The notes under the pieces are model-generated. The model saw nothing but the letters and a program-made list of their open reading frames with translations, did no database searches and had not been told where the DNA came from. The translations under genes and the position numbers were made by a program. From assembly GCA_043228905.1 (NCBI GenBank), contig JBHGNT010000005.1, positions 7,874,001 through 7,938,000 of the forward strand: a stretch of DNA of 64,000 bases, in the 5' to 3' direction. The stretch comes from Azolla caroliniana. Its lineage: Eukaryota > Polypodiophyta. Numbering within the stretch: position 1 is the stretch's first letter; the number at the start of each line of letters is the position of its first letter. Of this stretch, positions 24,238 through 38,261 are shown one piece after another.

Positions 24238-24768
24238 GTAAAGAACGACAACAAGAAGTGTGTGGGCATTGGCTTTCATTAGTGTCAATGTAAAAAGCGG
24301 CCGAGGAATCCCACCTCAGATACAGGAAGTCTCTCTTTGTAAATAAGAAAATGCCGACAAGCGCTCGAAAGAAGAGTATGCAAACATCATATAGGAGGGT
24401 GTAAAGGCGTGGCATCTTGTATTCATGACCGACGACTGTGTGGTTGTGGGGTTTCGGTCCGGTCCAGTTCGGGTCTAAGTCAAGGCAATCATTGAGTGAG
24501 AAAATTCTCTCAACAACTCAATGAGTGCCTTGACTTACCCCGACTGGACCGAAACCCCACGGCCACACTGTCGTCAGTCGTGAATATAAGATGCCACACC
24601 TTACACTGTCCTATCTTATGTTTGCATACTCTTCTTTCGATCTTTTGTCAGCATTTCTTGTTTACTAAGAGAGACTCCCTTGTCTTTGAGATGGGATTCC
24701 TCTACCGCCTTTTATATTGACACTAACCAGAACCAATACGCACGCATTTTTTGTCGTTCTTCACTTGT
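24238..24768. repeat. Long inverted repeat (~255-nt arms, 18-nt loop) upstream of GIF
   Basis: The left arm (about 24238-24497) is an imperfect reverse complement of the right arm (24516-24768). The innermost pairing is caaggcaatcattgagt with actcaatgagtgccttg. Long paired stretches include cgaaagaagagtatgcaaac (24365-24384) with its complement near 24622-24641, and gtggggtttcggtcc with ggaccgaaaccccac. By eye about 80-85% of positions pair, with small indels. Transcription from either strand would give a hairpin of about 250 bp. It could be a young MIRNA or siRNA locus, or a foldback transposon. No target site duplication is evident because microsatellites abut the left end. Confidence 0.85.
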
Positions 24769-25462
24769 TTGCTCTTTGACTCCATATGTTCTAGAAGATA
24801 TTGCTTATGTGCATCATGTGTATGCTTACCTAACAACCTATGTTACTCCATTTATTGCACAACTCAAACCACCTTTCCATGTCTCCTAGCTCGATGGATG
24901 ATTTCAAGGAACTATCTTGCACCTTTTCTAGAGTATTCATAAGTTCAAAACATTTTTATAAAGTTTTATAAAACAGCTCGCATAATATAACAATAATCTT
25001 GACCATCACCTATTATGATTTCCTAAAAGTAAAAAACGTTAACCCTAGAAATAGCACTCAAACACAACCAATGACGAAATTACTTTTCAAGTAAGCAATG
25101 CATTTCACATGCTCTCTGTGCTTTTCCACGATACCTTTGTTGACATTTTGGACAATTAGTCATTGCTTCAAATTGACATGCAATAACGGGTTTTTCTGTA
25201 CAAGGAAAAAGCTATACAATTTGTTGCCATTGTTGTACTGGTGCATTTTGTTGTTGCTTGATTGAATTTGGTCCCCCAAACCATGTTCATTGATGATTCA
25301 AAGGTTTGGTGCATGGATGAGGGGACGTCAAAGTTGAAGGTGCTCTATGTCACATTATTCTCATCAACCTCCACTCAAGTAGGCTTTTTGTCGAGATGCC
25401 AAGCCTACCTAAAACATTGATTGATGGATACACTTCCATGCACGTAAAGAACAATCTCGACT

Positions 25463-25499
<37 letters not shown>

Positions 25500-27399
25500 T
25501 GTGTGTGTGTGTTCATGCATGCGTGTCCACACAAACAATGAATAATGTTCTAATGTAGTTTCCTTTGGCATCTCGTACCCAAATTTCATTTGCCATTTTG
25601 TTTCCTTTCTTTGGATATGTTTGGTTAAAGTTGATTGATGCCAAAACATTGAAATCATGTTGATACCCATAATGAGATTCATCACAATATACACATTTTC
25701 CATATTATTGACATGATTTCATAACAAGGTAGGAGATATGTGATTCCTTTCGAGGATCTCAATTGTCATATAATGAATTGCCATAAAATCTAATCACATG
25801 TAGCATGATGATGTAATAATGATGCCTTTCTATGTCATATGACGTGTCACTTACGATAAGTAGCAACAATATGTAATTAGACATGTCTTGATATGTTCAC
25901 TTGTAGTTTTGAAATGATGTGTTGTGCATAATAAATATTTTTAAAAAACATGATTTCGTACAATAGAAATGGATAGAAGACGAGATATGATCCAATTAGG
26001 TAAATTGATTTTTTATAGAAATAAGATAAGAAAAAAAATGTCATGACATCTTAGTTCAATGGGTGCGTTGATGCACATGTTTTGTGTGTTGGTAGATTTT
26101 CAAAAGGCACATAACCTTCGTGCACGCATACCACTTAAAGCATCCAAGGAAAATTACTATCAATGACCGATTTGTGGCATTTCATGATGTACATATTTGA
26201 AACAATATTGCTTGGGCCCTTGATAATAATAAAAAGATACGGATGAAATGAATAAGATTGTGTTACACAATGTCTACAACAACCAGTAATTAATTGCCAG
26301 GAATATATTTATAACTATTGTAATTAGCATAGTATTGTGATTAGTGAGGCGGTTAACATTATAAATGTTGCTAGTTCCAACAACTAATTAATATTAATGT
26401 CGCAAGTGGCAATATACTACTCCAATTCTAGTCACCAGATTTTTATTGTGTTAAATAAGGTAATCAATAATGTTATCGTTACTCGTAATAATTATTAGTA
26501 TTAAGATCAATATTGTGATTGGCAATGTGATCAGGCACTGATGAAAATGTTAATATTTGGAATTGTATTATATTAGCACTTGTTGCAATGCTAATTGCCA
26601 AAATTAGCTTTAATGCTAATTATATCATTCTTATTAGCATTGTTATGAGCACATCTCCTCTAATGAATGATTGGGTTTTGGAGGAATGGACTTGCAAAAT
26701 ATTAAAATACAATTATATAAGTGATGCAAGGTTGCTTTCTAACTAAGAGGTAGGAGTGTAGAACCTATATAAGCCATGATAAGAGGGGTATTACACATAT
26801 TTTCCCAAATTTCTATTAAGGAAGGAGGAGATAAGCATGAAGGTAGAGGGCCGAGGCGCGTAGTTAACCTGATTGTGTCAGCAAGTGCATTTTTGACGGT
26901 GATTTCATTCAAGTATACATTATGATGAAGACTCGACACCAAAGAAAACTTTTGCTAAGTTTCTAATGTTGCGAAGTGTTTCTTTCAACCTTAATTATGT
27001 CACAGTATAATAATGAGTATATCGTACACACGCTTTGAGTCCATGACAATGATAATGTTGGTTACTATTAAATTCAATGAAACAATGATACCGAGTACCC
27101 TTTTGTGTACAGGTGAATATCAAGTTTCCAACACGCGTTGCCACCACCTTTGCAGGTTGTAGTTATCGTGAAAACGATTTTTTAATTTGGTCAAGAGTTT
27201 CCTCCATGGGATGAACAACTTTGTCCAGCTTGTATTCAAAAGAAATTATACGATTCAAATGTTAGGAGACTAGTGTCCAAGCTACACTTATGTGTGTATG
27301 CATGACTAATGAATCCATGGATTGTTTAGAGTCACAAATGATTGACCATGCAAAAATTATGGTGACTTAATTATTGCGATCTTCATCCCATAGATTTTA
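24769..27399. other. Intergenic AT-rich DNA with an (AG)n(TG)n tract
   Basis: An (AG)n tract at 25464-25497 continues as (TG)n to 25512. No coding frame is convincing. Confidence 0.6.
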
Positions 27400-27713
27400 G
27401 GGAAAAGTACCAGGATACCCCTGGAAGTTCGTCTATTTACCAGAATGCCCCTGAAAGTTCCAAATTTACCAAACTACCCCTATGTCCAAAAAATTACACT
27501 TTGTAAAGTAAGTATACACTCAAATCTTTGGTAAATAGGGCTAGTTCGGGTCCATTTCTTCCATCTTTGGTAAATAGGGCTTGTAGATTTGAGTGTATAA
27601 TTACTTTTATAAAGTGTAATTTTTTGGACATGGGGGTAGTTTGATAAATTTGGAACTTTTAGGTGCATTCTGGTAAATAGACGAACTTCTAGGGGTATCC
27701 TAATACTTTTCCC
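27400..27713. mobile_element. Mutator-like MITE, 314 bp, ~130-bp terminal inverted repeats
   Basis: Ends read gggaaaagtaccaggatacc and its near-complement ggtatcctaatacttttccc. The terminal inverted repeats run about 130 bp each at roughly 90% identity by eye. The flanks tagatttta (left, 27391-27399) and tagatattt (right, from 27714) resemble an imperfect 9-bp target duplication, typical of Mutator elements. A phrase tctttggtaaatagggct occurs twice in the centre. There is no coding capacity. TIR length and TSD size support a MULE-derived MITE; the exact superfamily is inference. Confidence 0.75.
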
Positions 27714-29103
27714 TAGATATTTTATCATAAATTAGTAGAAAAGAAAAAATCTAGAGAAACTTTGGCCAAGGCCATATAAGAGTTGGACTTCATACTACCC
27801 ACATATACGAGGGCCACATTTGATACTCTCCTTTAAATTTAAGTGCTTATAATGATAAACTTGAATGTCAATTGTTATGCATTGGAGGGGTTGTGAATGA
27901 TACATGTTAGATTGTAGTTGGCAATAAAAGATATCATTAACAAACTAACAAATTTATTTCATGAGGTCCTAGATTGATGTAAAGTAGAGCAAAGTACAGA
28001 GAATAAATTTGTGTGGGCGCGGTGGAAGACACATTTATATGGACACGATCCATCTTCTTGAATGAGTTTTGTTTCGTTTAATGCGTGTTGATGCGATGAT
28101 AGGTGATAATTGAAATCGTGACAATAAAGTAAAACAAACCATAATACGAAGTCTTGGGTTTATACAAGTCTTGTCCCTTCGCCATTCCAATGTATACTCG
28201 GAAATGTAGCTAGATTTGACCATGGAAGTATGGTTGGTTATGATTATAGCGACCCTAAGGTACCTTCCTTACACATACATGATGTTTTAAAGTATGGTTA
28301 TCTCATTCTTCAATAATCAATTCATGGAGAAATTTAGTATGCACATTCTCTTAAAATATGTACTTGAGACTTTGTCAATGCGAGGTGTTACAAAATAAAG
28401 AGCAAAAAAACAAGCCCTTCAAAAATATTAGATGTACATGGAATGTCAATCCAGAGGGCCATGGCAATTATTGTGTTTTAATTGAAGACGCGGTCATGCA
28501 AATGCAATTAACAATTGGTTCACGAGAAGGTGAGGAAGGCTCGTGCTTATCCACCTTCCTCCCTAGATTTGAAAGTAAACTTTGGAAAGAAGGGGGGGGG
28601 GGGGGGTGGTATGACTTTAGTTTGATGACTACGCATCCCGAAAATTGTCGTTCCCCACGCCACGATGGACATTGGAAACATAGATATCATAGGAATTGCA
28701 ATGCAATAAAAACAAACGTGAATTGATATAACGAAAAATTCACACACACACACGCGCGCGCGCGCGCATGCCATGACACCATTGGTAGGAGGGTGGCAAT
28801 GATATGTCACTGGACAAAATTAGGCGATTTCGATACGGCCGGGAAAGGAACCTGAGATTCGAAGGGAGGAACGTGGTATAGTATTGTATTTTTGTTTTGA
28901 TTTGGTGGGCCGATGGAGCCGCAAGGGTAACGGGCGGGCGGGACGGACGGACGGACGGACGGATGGACACATTGGGTACGGACAGCAGCAGGATTGCGTG
29001 CGGTCGAAGAAGAAGAAAAAGAAGGTGTTATTGAAATAGTCATGAAAACTGATTGACCAAAGAAATAGTAGTAAATAAAAAGACGTCGAGATTCGAGAGA
29101 GAG

Positions 29104-29169
<66 letters not shown>

Positions 29170-29301
29170 GAGGCGTAAAACTTTGAATTGAATTGAATTG
29201 AATGAAATGGAATGGGCCAACCCCCAAATTAAAATAAATAATAAGAGTAAATAAATTACTCTTCCTCTCTATGCAAGCATGCATGCATGCATGCATGTAT
29301 G

Positions 29302-29335
<34 letters not shown>

Positions 29336-29449
29336 TAACAGTTGTCAGTATATATATAGCTGTGGGTATGTGTGGACATGGCCATTGCTTCTTCTTCACA
29401 CTCCACTCACTAACTGATCTCTCTCTCTCTCTCCACCCAACCACACAGA

Positions 29450-29486
<37 letters not shown>

Positions 29487-29603
29487 CATCCAGCCACACA
29501 GAAGGAAGAGGCACAGAAAGAGAAGGTCGCAAAGAGAGAGGTAAGACAAAAGACAAAGAAAGAGAGAGAGCCGACACAGAAGATCCGCTTAGCTAGTTAG
29601 ACT
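27714..29603. other. Intergenic DNA dense in microsatellites, OPR-A upstream region
   Basis: Contains a G run of 15 (28592-28606), (CA)n(CG)n (28741-28766), (GGAC)n (28941-28968), a 61-bp (GA)n (29107-29167), (ATGC)n/(ATGT)n (29276-29336) and (CT)n blocks at 29419-29432 and 29453-29484. The last block lies within 200 bp of the OPR-A start and could be in its 5' UTR. Open frames here are translations of simple repeats. Confidence 0.75.
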
Positions 29604-31773
<2,170 letters not shown>

Positions 31774-32841
31774 AGAAGTCTAATATAATAAATATACAAT
31801 AACTGAGGAGTACCCCCACGATCTCCATCATAATAAGACATACCCTGAATCAGATAATGTGTGGCTTTGCCCCTTTTGTTTGCTATTGTATCTGTATAAA
31901 TTTATAATATGTCTCCATGAATTCTACAAGACACATAATGGAAAGAGAGAATTGCCAACAACAACATCACAGGAATGTTGAATCACTTCCCATGACGAAG
32001 AATTGTGGTCCCTTCATTATTCTATTCATGCAATCTAATTCATACCAATAATTGACGATTCAATAAGAAAATTTATAAATAATTAACACGAATGCATTGA
32101 CAATTTTAATATGTCCAATTCCACTTCATATGTCATGACGAAACTTTTTCATCAAGAATTTATCCCTTTGACCATCCACTAGTTCAAAGCCAATGACCCT
32201 TACTTTCCTGTCACTGTCTTGTTCTGCCACTTTGGATCTGAAGTGGCCAAACCCTATTAGCGTGAATAGTCATTTTTACTCATACAAATATCTCTACATG
32301 ACCCCCTAACCCTTTCAACCTTTCGAACGCTCTTTTGGACAAACTGGCCAAAGGAACAACATCAAAAGGACCCATACCTGTAAAATGCACACATTATTAA
32401 ACCCAAATGCCAACGAAAGAATACCTTATTAATAATGTCATGTATGGATTTAGTTTAGAGGGGGCAATGACAGGCATGGTGGGAGGTGATGTGTCACGAG
32501 GCTTTTATTCTTCTTTGGGCCCAATGGGACAAAATGTTGTTTCCATGGACCAAGTTTAGCTTACAAAGATGCTTGGTCCATGGAGACAACATTTAAAGCT
32601 CGATGTTGAGGACATCTTGACTAGGGCTCATTAAGATCAAATGAGTGAAAAAAGTACTAAAATTTATTCTATAATAAGCCACATATACAAATAATTTTAT
32701 TTAATTTAAAAAAATATAAATAAATTATTACTATATAAAGGAAAGTCATCTTCTCATTGTCATTATCGCGTTCAAGATTTCAAGAGCTCAAGAGCATACT
32801 AGGTATCTCACACTCTTAGTTTTCGTCTCTTGACGAGGATT
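31774..32841. other. OPR-A 3' flank with a short perfect-looking hairpin
   Basis: AT-rich DNA. A hairpin with 23-bp arms (32532-32554 and 32572-32594, one mismatch) and a 17-nt loop centres on ccatggaccaag. A TATA-like tatataaagg lies at about 32732-32741, so part of this stretch may be LTR-derived. No gene is seen. Confidence 0.6.
32532..32594. repeat. 63-nt hairpin, 22 of 23 arm positions paired
   Basis: The left arm aaatgttgtttccatgg plus accaag pairs with cttggt plus ccatggagacaacattt; the only mismatch is T versus C. It lies 760 bp downstream of the OPR-A stop codon. Whether it is transcribed is unknown. Confidence 0.8.
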
Positions 32842-33257
32842 TTAAGATTGTGAACGAGAAGCACGATCTGGGATAATATGGTTCAGAATGTCTTGGGCGA
32901 ATTCATCAGTCTCAATATGCTCCCGAATGGAGTCCAGAAGACTTGAATCCCCAGGTGTGTCTATAGCATGAAATGCCATTAGCCGTAGATGGTCAGGACC
33001 CAAGAGGATTTGCTTCTGACTTTCAAATGCGGCCTCTCTTGGTTGAAGTTCCATATGCGAACGCTGAGATAAAGCATCTACTTTTCCTTATTGCGTCCCA
33101 GGGCGATATAGAATTACGAAATCAAAACGAGTTAAGAACTGCGCCCAACGAGCTTGTCGATGACTCAAGACTCAAGCACTTTGGAAGTATGTTAGATTTT
33201 TGTGATAATTATAGACAATGATTTGTTGAGACGAACCCTCCAAAAAATCACAAGGAG
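32842..33257 (-). pseudogene. Gypsy RNase H C-terminus and linker, decayed
   Basis: After a ~36-bp local duplication of the phrase ccctccaaaaaat (33237 and 33267), the frame resumes as YHKNLTYFQSA, stop, [18 protein letters not shown], a second stop, and FESQKQILLGPDHL. This is collinear with the better-preserved homologue at 39.8-40.1 kb. Confidence 0.7.
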
Positions 33258-34940
33258 TTATGGACCCTCCAAAAAATGACGCCATTGTTGAAAAGAATCC
33301 ACAATGGCAAGAAGCTCTTTGTCGTGAATCTCATAGTTGATTTTTGCAACGTTGAATTTCTGTGAATGAAAAGCCACACGGTGTAGTTGGCCATCATTGC
33401 TAATATGGGATAATACGCTTCCTAGTGCGAAGTTAGACGCATTAGCTTCGAGTATAACGCTCTTCAATGGATCAACATGCATCAAAATTGGTGCGGATGT
33501 AAATGCTTGCTTTAATCCTTCAAATGCAGAGTTTGCATTTATACTCCACACAAATGGTCGATTCTTTTGTGTCAGTTGAGTGAGGGGCAATACGATCTTT
33601 GAATAATCTTTGATGAACTTGCAATAAAAGTTTGCGAACCCCAAAAAACATTGTACATCTCACACAGATTGTGGTGTTTGCCAATCCAAAATTGTTTGAA
33701 CCTTTGCTAGATCCATAGAGATGCCATGTGAAGAGACTATGTACCCCAAAAATTCCACTTGACGCTAGTCGAAACTACACTTCTCCAATTTTGCATAGAG
33801 ACCATATTCATGCAACTGTTGCAAAGCTTGTTGAACGTGTATATCATGATCCTCTTGAGTTTTTGAGTAGATCAAGATATCATCCAGGTAAACTATGACG
33901 AAAATATCGAGGAAATCTCGAAAAATGTCATTCGCCATATGTTGGAAAACTGTTGGTGCATTCGTGAGACCAAATGGCATCATTGTATACTCAAAATGGC
34001 CATAGCGAGTACGGAAAGCAGTCTTCCATTCATCCCCAGGACGAATTCGAACAAGGTTGTAAGCACCTCGAAGATCTAACTTTGTGAAATACTTAGCTTT
34101 GCTGAGGCGTTCCAGAAGGCTTGAAATCAATGGTAGAGCATATCGGTTTCGAATAGTTACTTTATTCAATCCTCGATAATCCACGACTAGGTGAAGTGAA
34201 CCATCTTTCTTCTTAACGAAAAATATGGGTGCGCCGGCAGGAGATCTTGAATGTTGGATAAACCCATTCGCCAAGTTCTCATCGATATATTCCCGAAGAA
34301 CCTCTAGCTCCGTGGGCGAAAGGTTATAAATTGGCCCCCATGGAGGCTCTTTTCTGGGCTGCAAATCAATCGGGCAATCATATGGTTGATGCTTTGGTAG
34401 TCTATTGGCCTTCACCTTATCAAACACATCGGAGAATTCTATATATTTCTTCAGTAGTTGGACCCTCGATTCTTGTGAGCTTGATGTGGGAGTTGCTAAA
34501 ACTGCAAACACCAACATGTCTTCCTTTCGTCCTTCCTCACGTAGCTGATGTATAGAGATTGTCGAAATCTTTTGGAATGTCATGTCCTTTGTTGGAGTTT
34601 TAAGAGACTCAGATTGTATTGTGACCTCTTCAATGGTTCTTTTTCTCCAATCAATAGTTGGGTTATATAGCTCAAACCATGGAAGACCAAGAACTAGGGA
34701 GTGCTCTGGACTACTAATGATGTTGAATGAGATGACACTGCCCAAATTGCCTAGGAGTACACGAATTGGTTCAGACTCTTCAACAATATCACCTGATGCT
34801 ATGGGGCGTCCATCAATGACTTTGACAGACACTAGGCTTGGGGGCTTATGCAACTGAATATTATGCATTACAGCAAACTCACAATCCATGAAACAAGAGT
34901 TGGCTCTAGAGTCTAAGAGGGCAGAAGCTAGGACTTGATG
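33258..34940 (-). pseudogene. Gypsy protease-RT-RNase H pseudogene
   Basis: One frame covers the protease, with DSRANSC where DSGAxx is expected, then LVLGLPWFELYNPTIDW, and the RT blocks PAGAPIFFVKKKDGS and YLDDILIYS. Stop codons occur near 33765 and 33660 inside the RT/RNase H connection. RNase H continues as LTQKNRPFVW and QWRHFLEG. The active-site Gly to Arg change in the protease and the stops show decay. Confidence 0.88.
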
Positions 34941-35215
34941 ACAACTAGATGTGTTAACCTCAACTTGTGTAGAGAAAACTCAACTAACTTGACCGGATGA
35001 AATGGGACCACAACTAGGGACAGATGTTATATGCCTAGGGATTTCCAACCAAATGGCTCCGATTTTGGCTGGACTTACTCGTTTAACACATCATCTAATT
35101 GACTCAAGACATCAAATGTATTTTTATGACAGGGACTACTAGGCCTACTTGGGTTATGAGAAGGTGGGGCAGAAATTGAGATGGGATTGTCATGAGCACT
35201 TATTTGGTTAACTTG

Positions 35216-36192
35216 TCATCGTGGTTTATGTGGATAATTCACAACAATATGCCCTGGACCACCACAATAGAGGCATAAACGATTCGCTCGCCATTGTTGC
35301 TTTTCAGCATCCGATAATGGTCCTTGACGTCGTGTTGTCTTGATTTCCATTGGAGTAGGGCCTTCCACCAAACTTGACTTTGATACTTGGGGTGGAGTTG
35401 CGACCACCGAAGCATATGTTTCAGTTGGTCGGAAGCATAACATTTGTTGGCGCTCAGAACACCGCTCAAATAAGCGATTGTCACATCGCACGGCTCGACT
35501 TACTGCTTCAGTAAGAGATTTTGGACCATCATGGAAGGTAAGAAGTAAATCCTTCACATCATTGCATACACCTTGACGAAATTGGTCCATTAACGCTGCC
35601 TCGTCCCATGGAATATCACATGCTATAAGGTGAAAATCTGCAGCATAAGCAGAAGCAAGATGATCTCCTTGTCGTAATCGCCGAATTTTGTTTATTGTGG
35701 TCCTCATACTATCGGTGTCTCCAAAGTTGGCCTGGAAATCATTAATAAACCCTTCAAAATCTTCTAATAATGGTGAGTGCTTCTCTAGGAGTGGTGCAAA
35801 CCATGCTAGTACGGTACCTGTTAACAAGGTACCAACTAGTCATACGGGACCAACATCAATTGGGTAACGGCTAGGATGCAATTTAATCACAAGCCTTACC
35901 TGATTTAAAAATCCACAAAATTGAGACCTTGTACCATCAAACTTGGTTGGTAGACTAATCTTTGGTTCTTTCGGTGAAGTTTGAACTTCCACCACTTGTC
36001 GATGCAGTAGAGTAGCCTCCAATTGATGCACCCGTTGAGATAACTCTTCAAATTGTTGTACCTTCTCAGCACTTACTTGTTGTAGGTCACCTAGCAATCT
36101 GTGATTTTCTTGCTCCAGGGCCACGAATTAGGTTGTTAGCATATCGAGTTCGGAGAGAATGTGCATATATTCTTGCTTGATGACGGACTCCA
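35216..36192 (-). pseudogene. Gypsy gag pseudogene
   Basis: The frame starts at ATG 36192 (MESVIKQEY) and is interrupted by an in-frame TAA near 36128 and another stop near 35840. The gag core is recognisable: SLPTKFDGTRSQF, LTGTVLAWFAPLLEKHSPLL and ASAYAADFHLIACDIPW. The zinc knuckle CLYCGGPGHIVVNY has Tyr in place of the last Cys, which would abolish zinc binding. Confidence 0.82.
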
Positions 36193-36269
36193 TAGTTACG
36201 AGAGAGATTTGCTAGATTTGCTTAAATAAGTTTAAGAGAAGAAGAAGAAGAAATTGGAGAAGGAGGAAG

Positions 36270-37250
36270 ACGACCGCGTGCCGACACCACTGGTACACGA
36301 ACACATACCGGAACCGGACCGAGTCGAAGAAGAGGATAACATGCCATACCCATATCCCAAGTACTAGTATGAACCAGACGCGGAGGCACATGTCTATGCC
36401 TTTTTAGAGACATGGGAGGACAACCATGTCTCACAAAGACTAATGGAAGCAGAAGTTGAACGATCGAAAATAGCAGAATTTGGCCTATCATTGGAAGGAC
36501 CGGCGGAGCGATGGCATGCTAAACATATGCCAGGGAGCTTCGCTCCATTTCAAGCACTGCGGGAGAAGTTCTTGCGGCAGTTTCACCGATAGGTGGCGCA
36601 ACAAGAGCTAGTCGGACTTTTCTATACTACGTTCCAAGAACCCAATGAAACCGTACCCCAATTTATCATCCAGTTCCAGAAGTTGCACAATCAACTAACG
36701 AGGGCACCCTTGGGGGATGAAGTTAAAGGCAATATTTCTAGCAGCTCTCCGGGAACCACTCTGAACTATGTTAGCAATGTTAGATTTTTGGACGAGTACA
36801 ATTGGCGGTCATTGACCGGGTACTCAAGATGGATCGGGCCCAGAACGGGAATTACATGGCTATGGGGGGCCCTACAATGCGCACTACCCAACAAGGAGGA
36901 CCTGTGATTCCGGGAGGTGGTTCAATGTACAACATGTCTAAACCCCACCATTCAATCGTAGAATGTACCATGTGGACACAATGCTTGTTGTGTCACTCAA
37001 AGACACACAACATGGACCGGTGTGAGTACAACTTATTGAACCAACAGGACGCGCTGGTAAGGAAAATCGAACCCCAAGAGGAACGGAGGCCGGATGATGA
37101 CTGGTACTGGAGAGAGGATAGGTACAGACCGGAGGGACGTTACCGATATGATGATTGAAGCAGAGAGAATTACTTCTAGGATCGTTACGAAAGGGACTAT
37201 TCTCCGGAGTACGACAAGAGACGTAGAGGAGACTGACGATATCCAGACTG
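36270..37250 (+). pseudogene. LTR-retroelement gag relic with zinc knuckle
   Basis: Plus-strand frame with blocks EFGLSLEGPAERWHA, ALREKFLRQFHR, an in-frame TAG near 36591, then FYTTFQEPNETVPQFIIQF. After a frameshift comes a complete CCHC knuckle CLLCHSKTHNMDRC and an Arg/Asp/Tyr-rich tail. It is unrelated in sequence to the minus-strand gag next to it, so it is a different family. Confidence 0.7.
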
Positions 37251-37851
37251 TTGAGATACTGGTCCCTCCGGATGGGGATCAGAGAAGCTTGAGAAGAATG
37301 AGCCAGATTGGAGTGATCCGGAAGGGGTCCGACTGGATCCGGTATGAATCGGAAGAGAGACATATTTGTAAATATGCTTCTTATGGGCCGTTGAGGCCAC
37401 ATTTGTAAATAGCCTATAGTATAAATATAACTAGGGCAAATGGGTAGTGGTAGAGTTGTTGCTATTATCATTCTTGTTGTACAGAGAGAGACAGAGAGGG
37501 AGAGAGATACAGAAAGCTTTTCTGTTGTAACTGCCGATTGGCGAAGATAGAGCTCGGGGTCGTTGCCTCTGAGTTTCACATTGTTGTACCTCTCCTTTAT
37601 AGTGATATTGTTTGGAGTTTTGAGAACTCCTGTGGTTTTTCCAGGTTAACATTCTATATCATCTTATTTATGTTTTCTGTTTCTTCCATCGTGTAGCTAG
37701 GACTCGGTTGTGGCTGAGCACTCCTTGTTTTTATTGAGCTGGTATCAGAGCATGGAAGATCCATTCGGCAACATGTTCAAGCTCACCGACTCCAACTACC
37801 CAATGTAGAAGTCAAAGATGAGGGACATGTTGGTGGTCAAAGATCTCTAAC
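37251..37851 (+). mobile_element. Ty1/copia 5' end: LTR-like region, PBS and first gag codons
   Basis: A TATA-like tagtataaatataa (about 37418-37431) is followed by a U5-like stretch and a primer-binding site tggtatcagagc (37740-37751), complementary to initiator tRNA-Met. Gag begins MEDPFGNMFKLTDSNYPM at 37753, then a TAG where Trp is expected. It is cut at 37852 by the gypsy LTR. The left LTR boundary is not determined. Confidence 0.6.
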
Positions 37852-38261
37852 TGTTTGGAATAGTATTGAGACAGAGAGGAAATTAGTACTAATAGATGAA
37901 TATTAGTACTAAGAGGAAAAGAGGGTGCAGAACACTCGAGAGAAGGAGAGAGAGAGAGAGAGAGAATGATGATGACAATGATATATTATGTGAAAAGAAT
38001 ATACAAGGATGGCTAGGAGGCTTAAGAGTGGCATTGAATCGATTTGGTTTGAAATAATGCCTTGTGCCTCCTTTTATAGTGTTCTTAGGAATACTCCTGA
38101 AGTTTCTAGAGTGTTCCAGAGAAATCTGGAATATACATCAATTTTTGATAGTAAAACTTAAATGAAAATAATATCTTTCGTATTACACATATAGTCTAAT
38201 GGTTAAGAGCTCGACCCATGTAACATAAGGTCATGGGTTCGAGTCTTGGAATATCATGACA
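37852..38261 (-). repeat. Gypsy LTR, 410 bp, with tRNA-like A/B boxes
   Basis: On the minus strand it starts TGTCATGATATTCC directly after the polypurine tract and ends ATTCCAAACA. It has a (CT)n-rich part in the 3' half and a TATA-like ctataaaagg near 38071-38080. Read on the + strand, its outer end holds an A-box-like taatggttaag (38197-38207) and a B-box-like ggttcgagtct (38236-38246). Confidence 0.8.

Larger units (their letters stand above)
32842..36192 (-). mobile_element. Ty3/gypsy chromovirus-like element, 5' half only
   Basis: Reading on the minus strand: gag with zinc knuckle, protease, reverse transcriptase, RNase H and the start of the linker before integrase. It ends at RASRSQS (32842), where its relative at 37.9-40.1 kb continues into integrase. 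No LTR is found at either end. The 5' side is cut near 36200-36250 by an oppositely oriented gag relic. Several stops and frameshifts make it inactive. Confidence 0.88.

Noticed and set aside
24059-24889. Frames of 69-118 codons on both strands with a shared RWDSS(A/T)AFYIDTN phrase
   Set aside because: The similarity between strands is explained by the inverted repeat. The frames are not collinear in both arms, so a duplicated coding exon is not supported.
28547-29549. Several frames of 76-158 codons with Ser-Leu, Arg-Glu or Tyr-Val runs
   Set aside because: They are translations of (GA)n, (CT)n and (ATGT)n microsatellites.
38190-38261. Possible tRNA gene in the LTR
   Set aside because: Same reasons: boxes only, no cloverleaf, and it is contained within an LTR with clear TG/CA ends.
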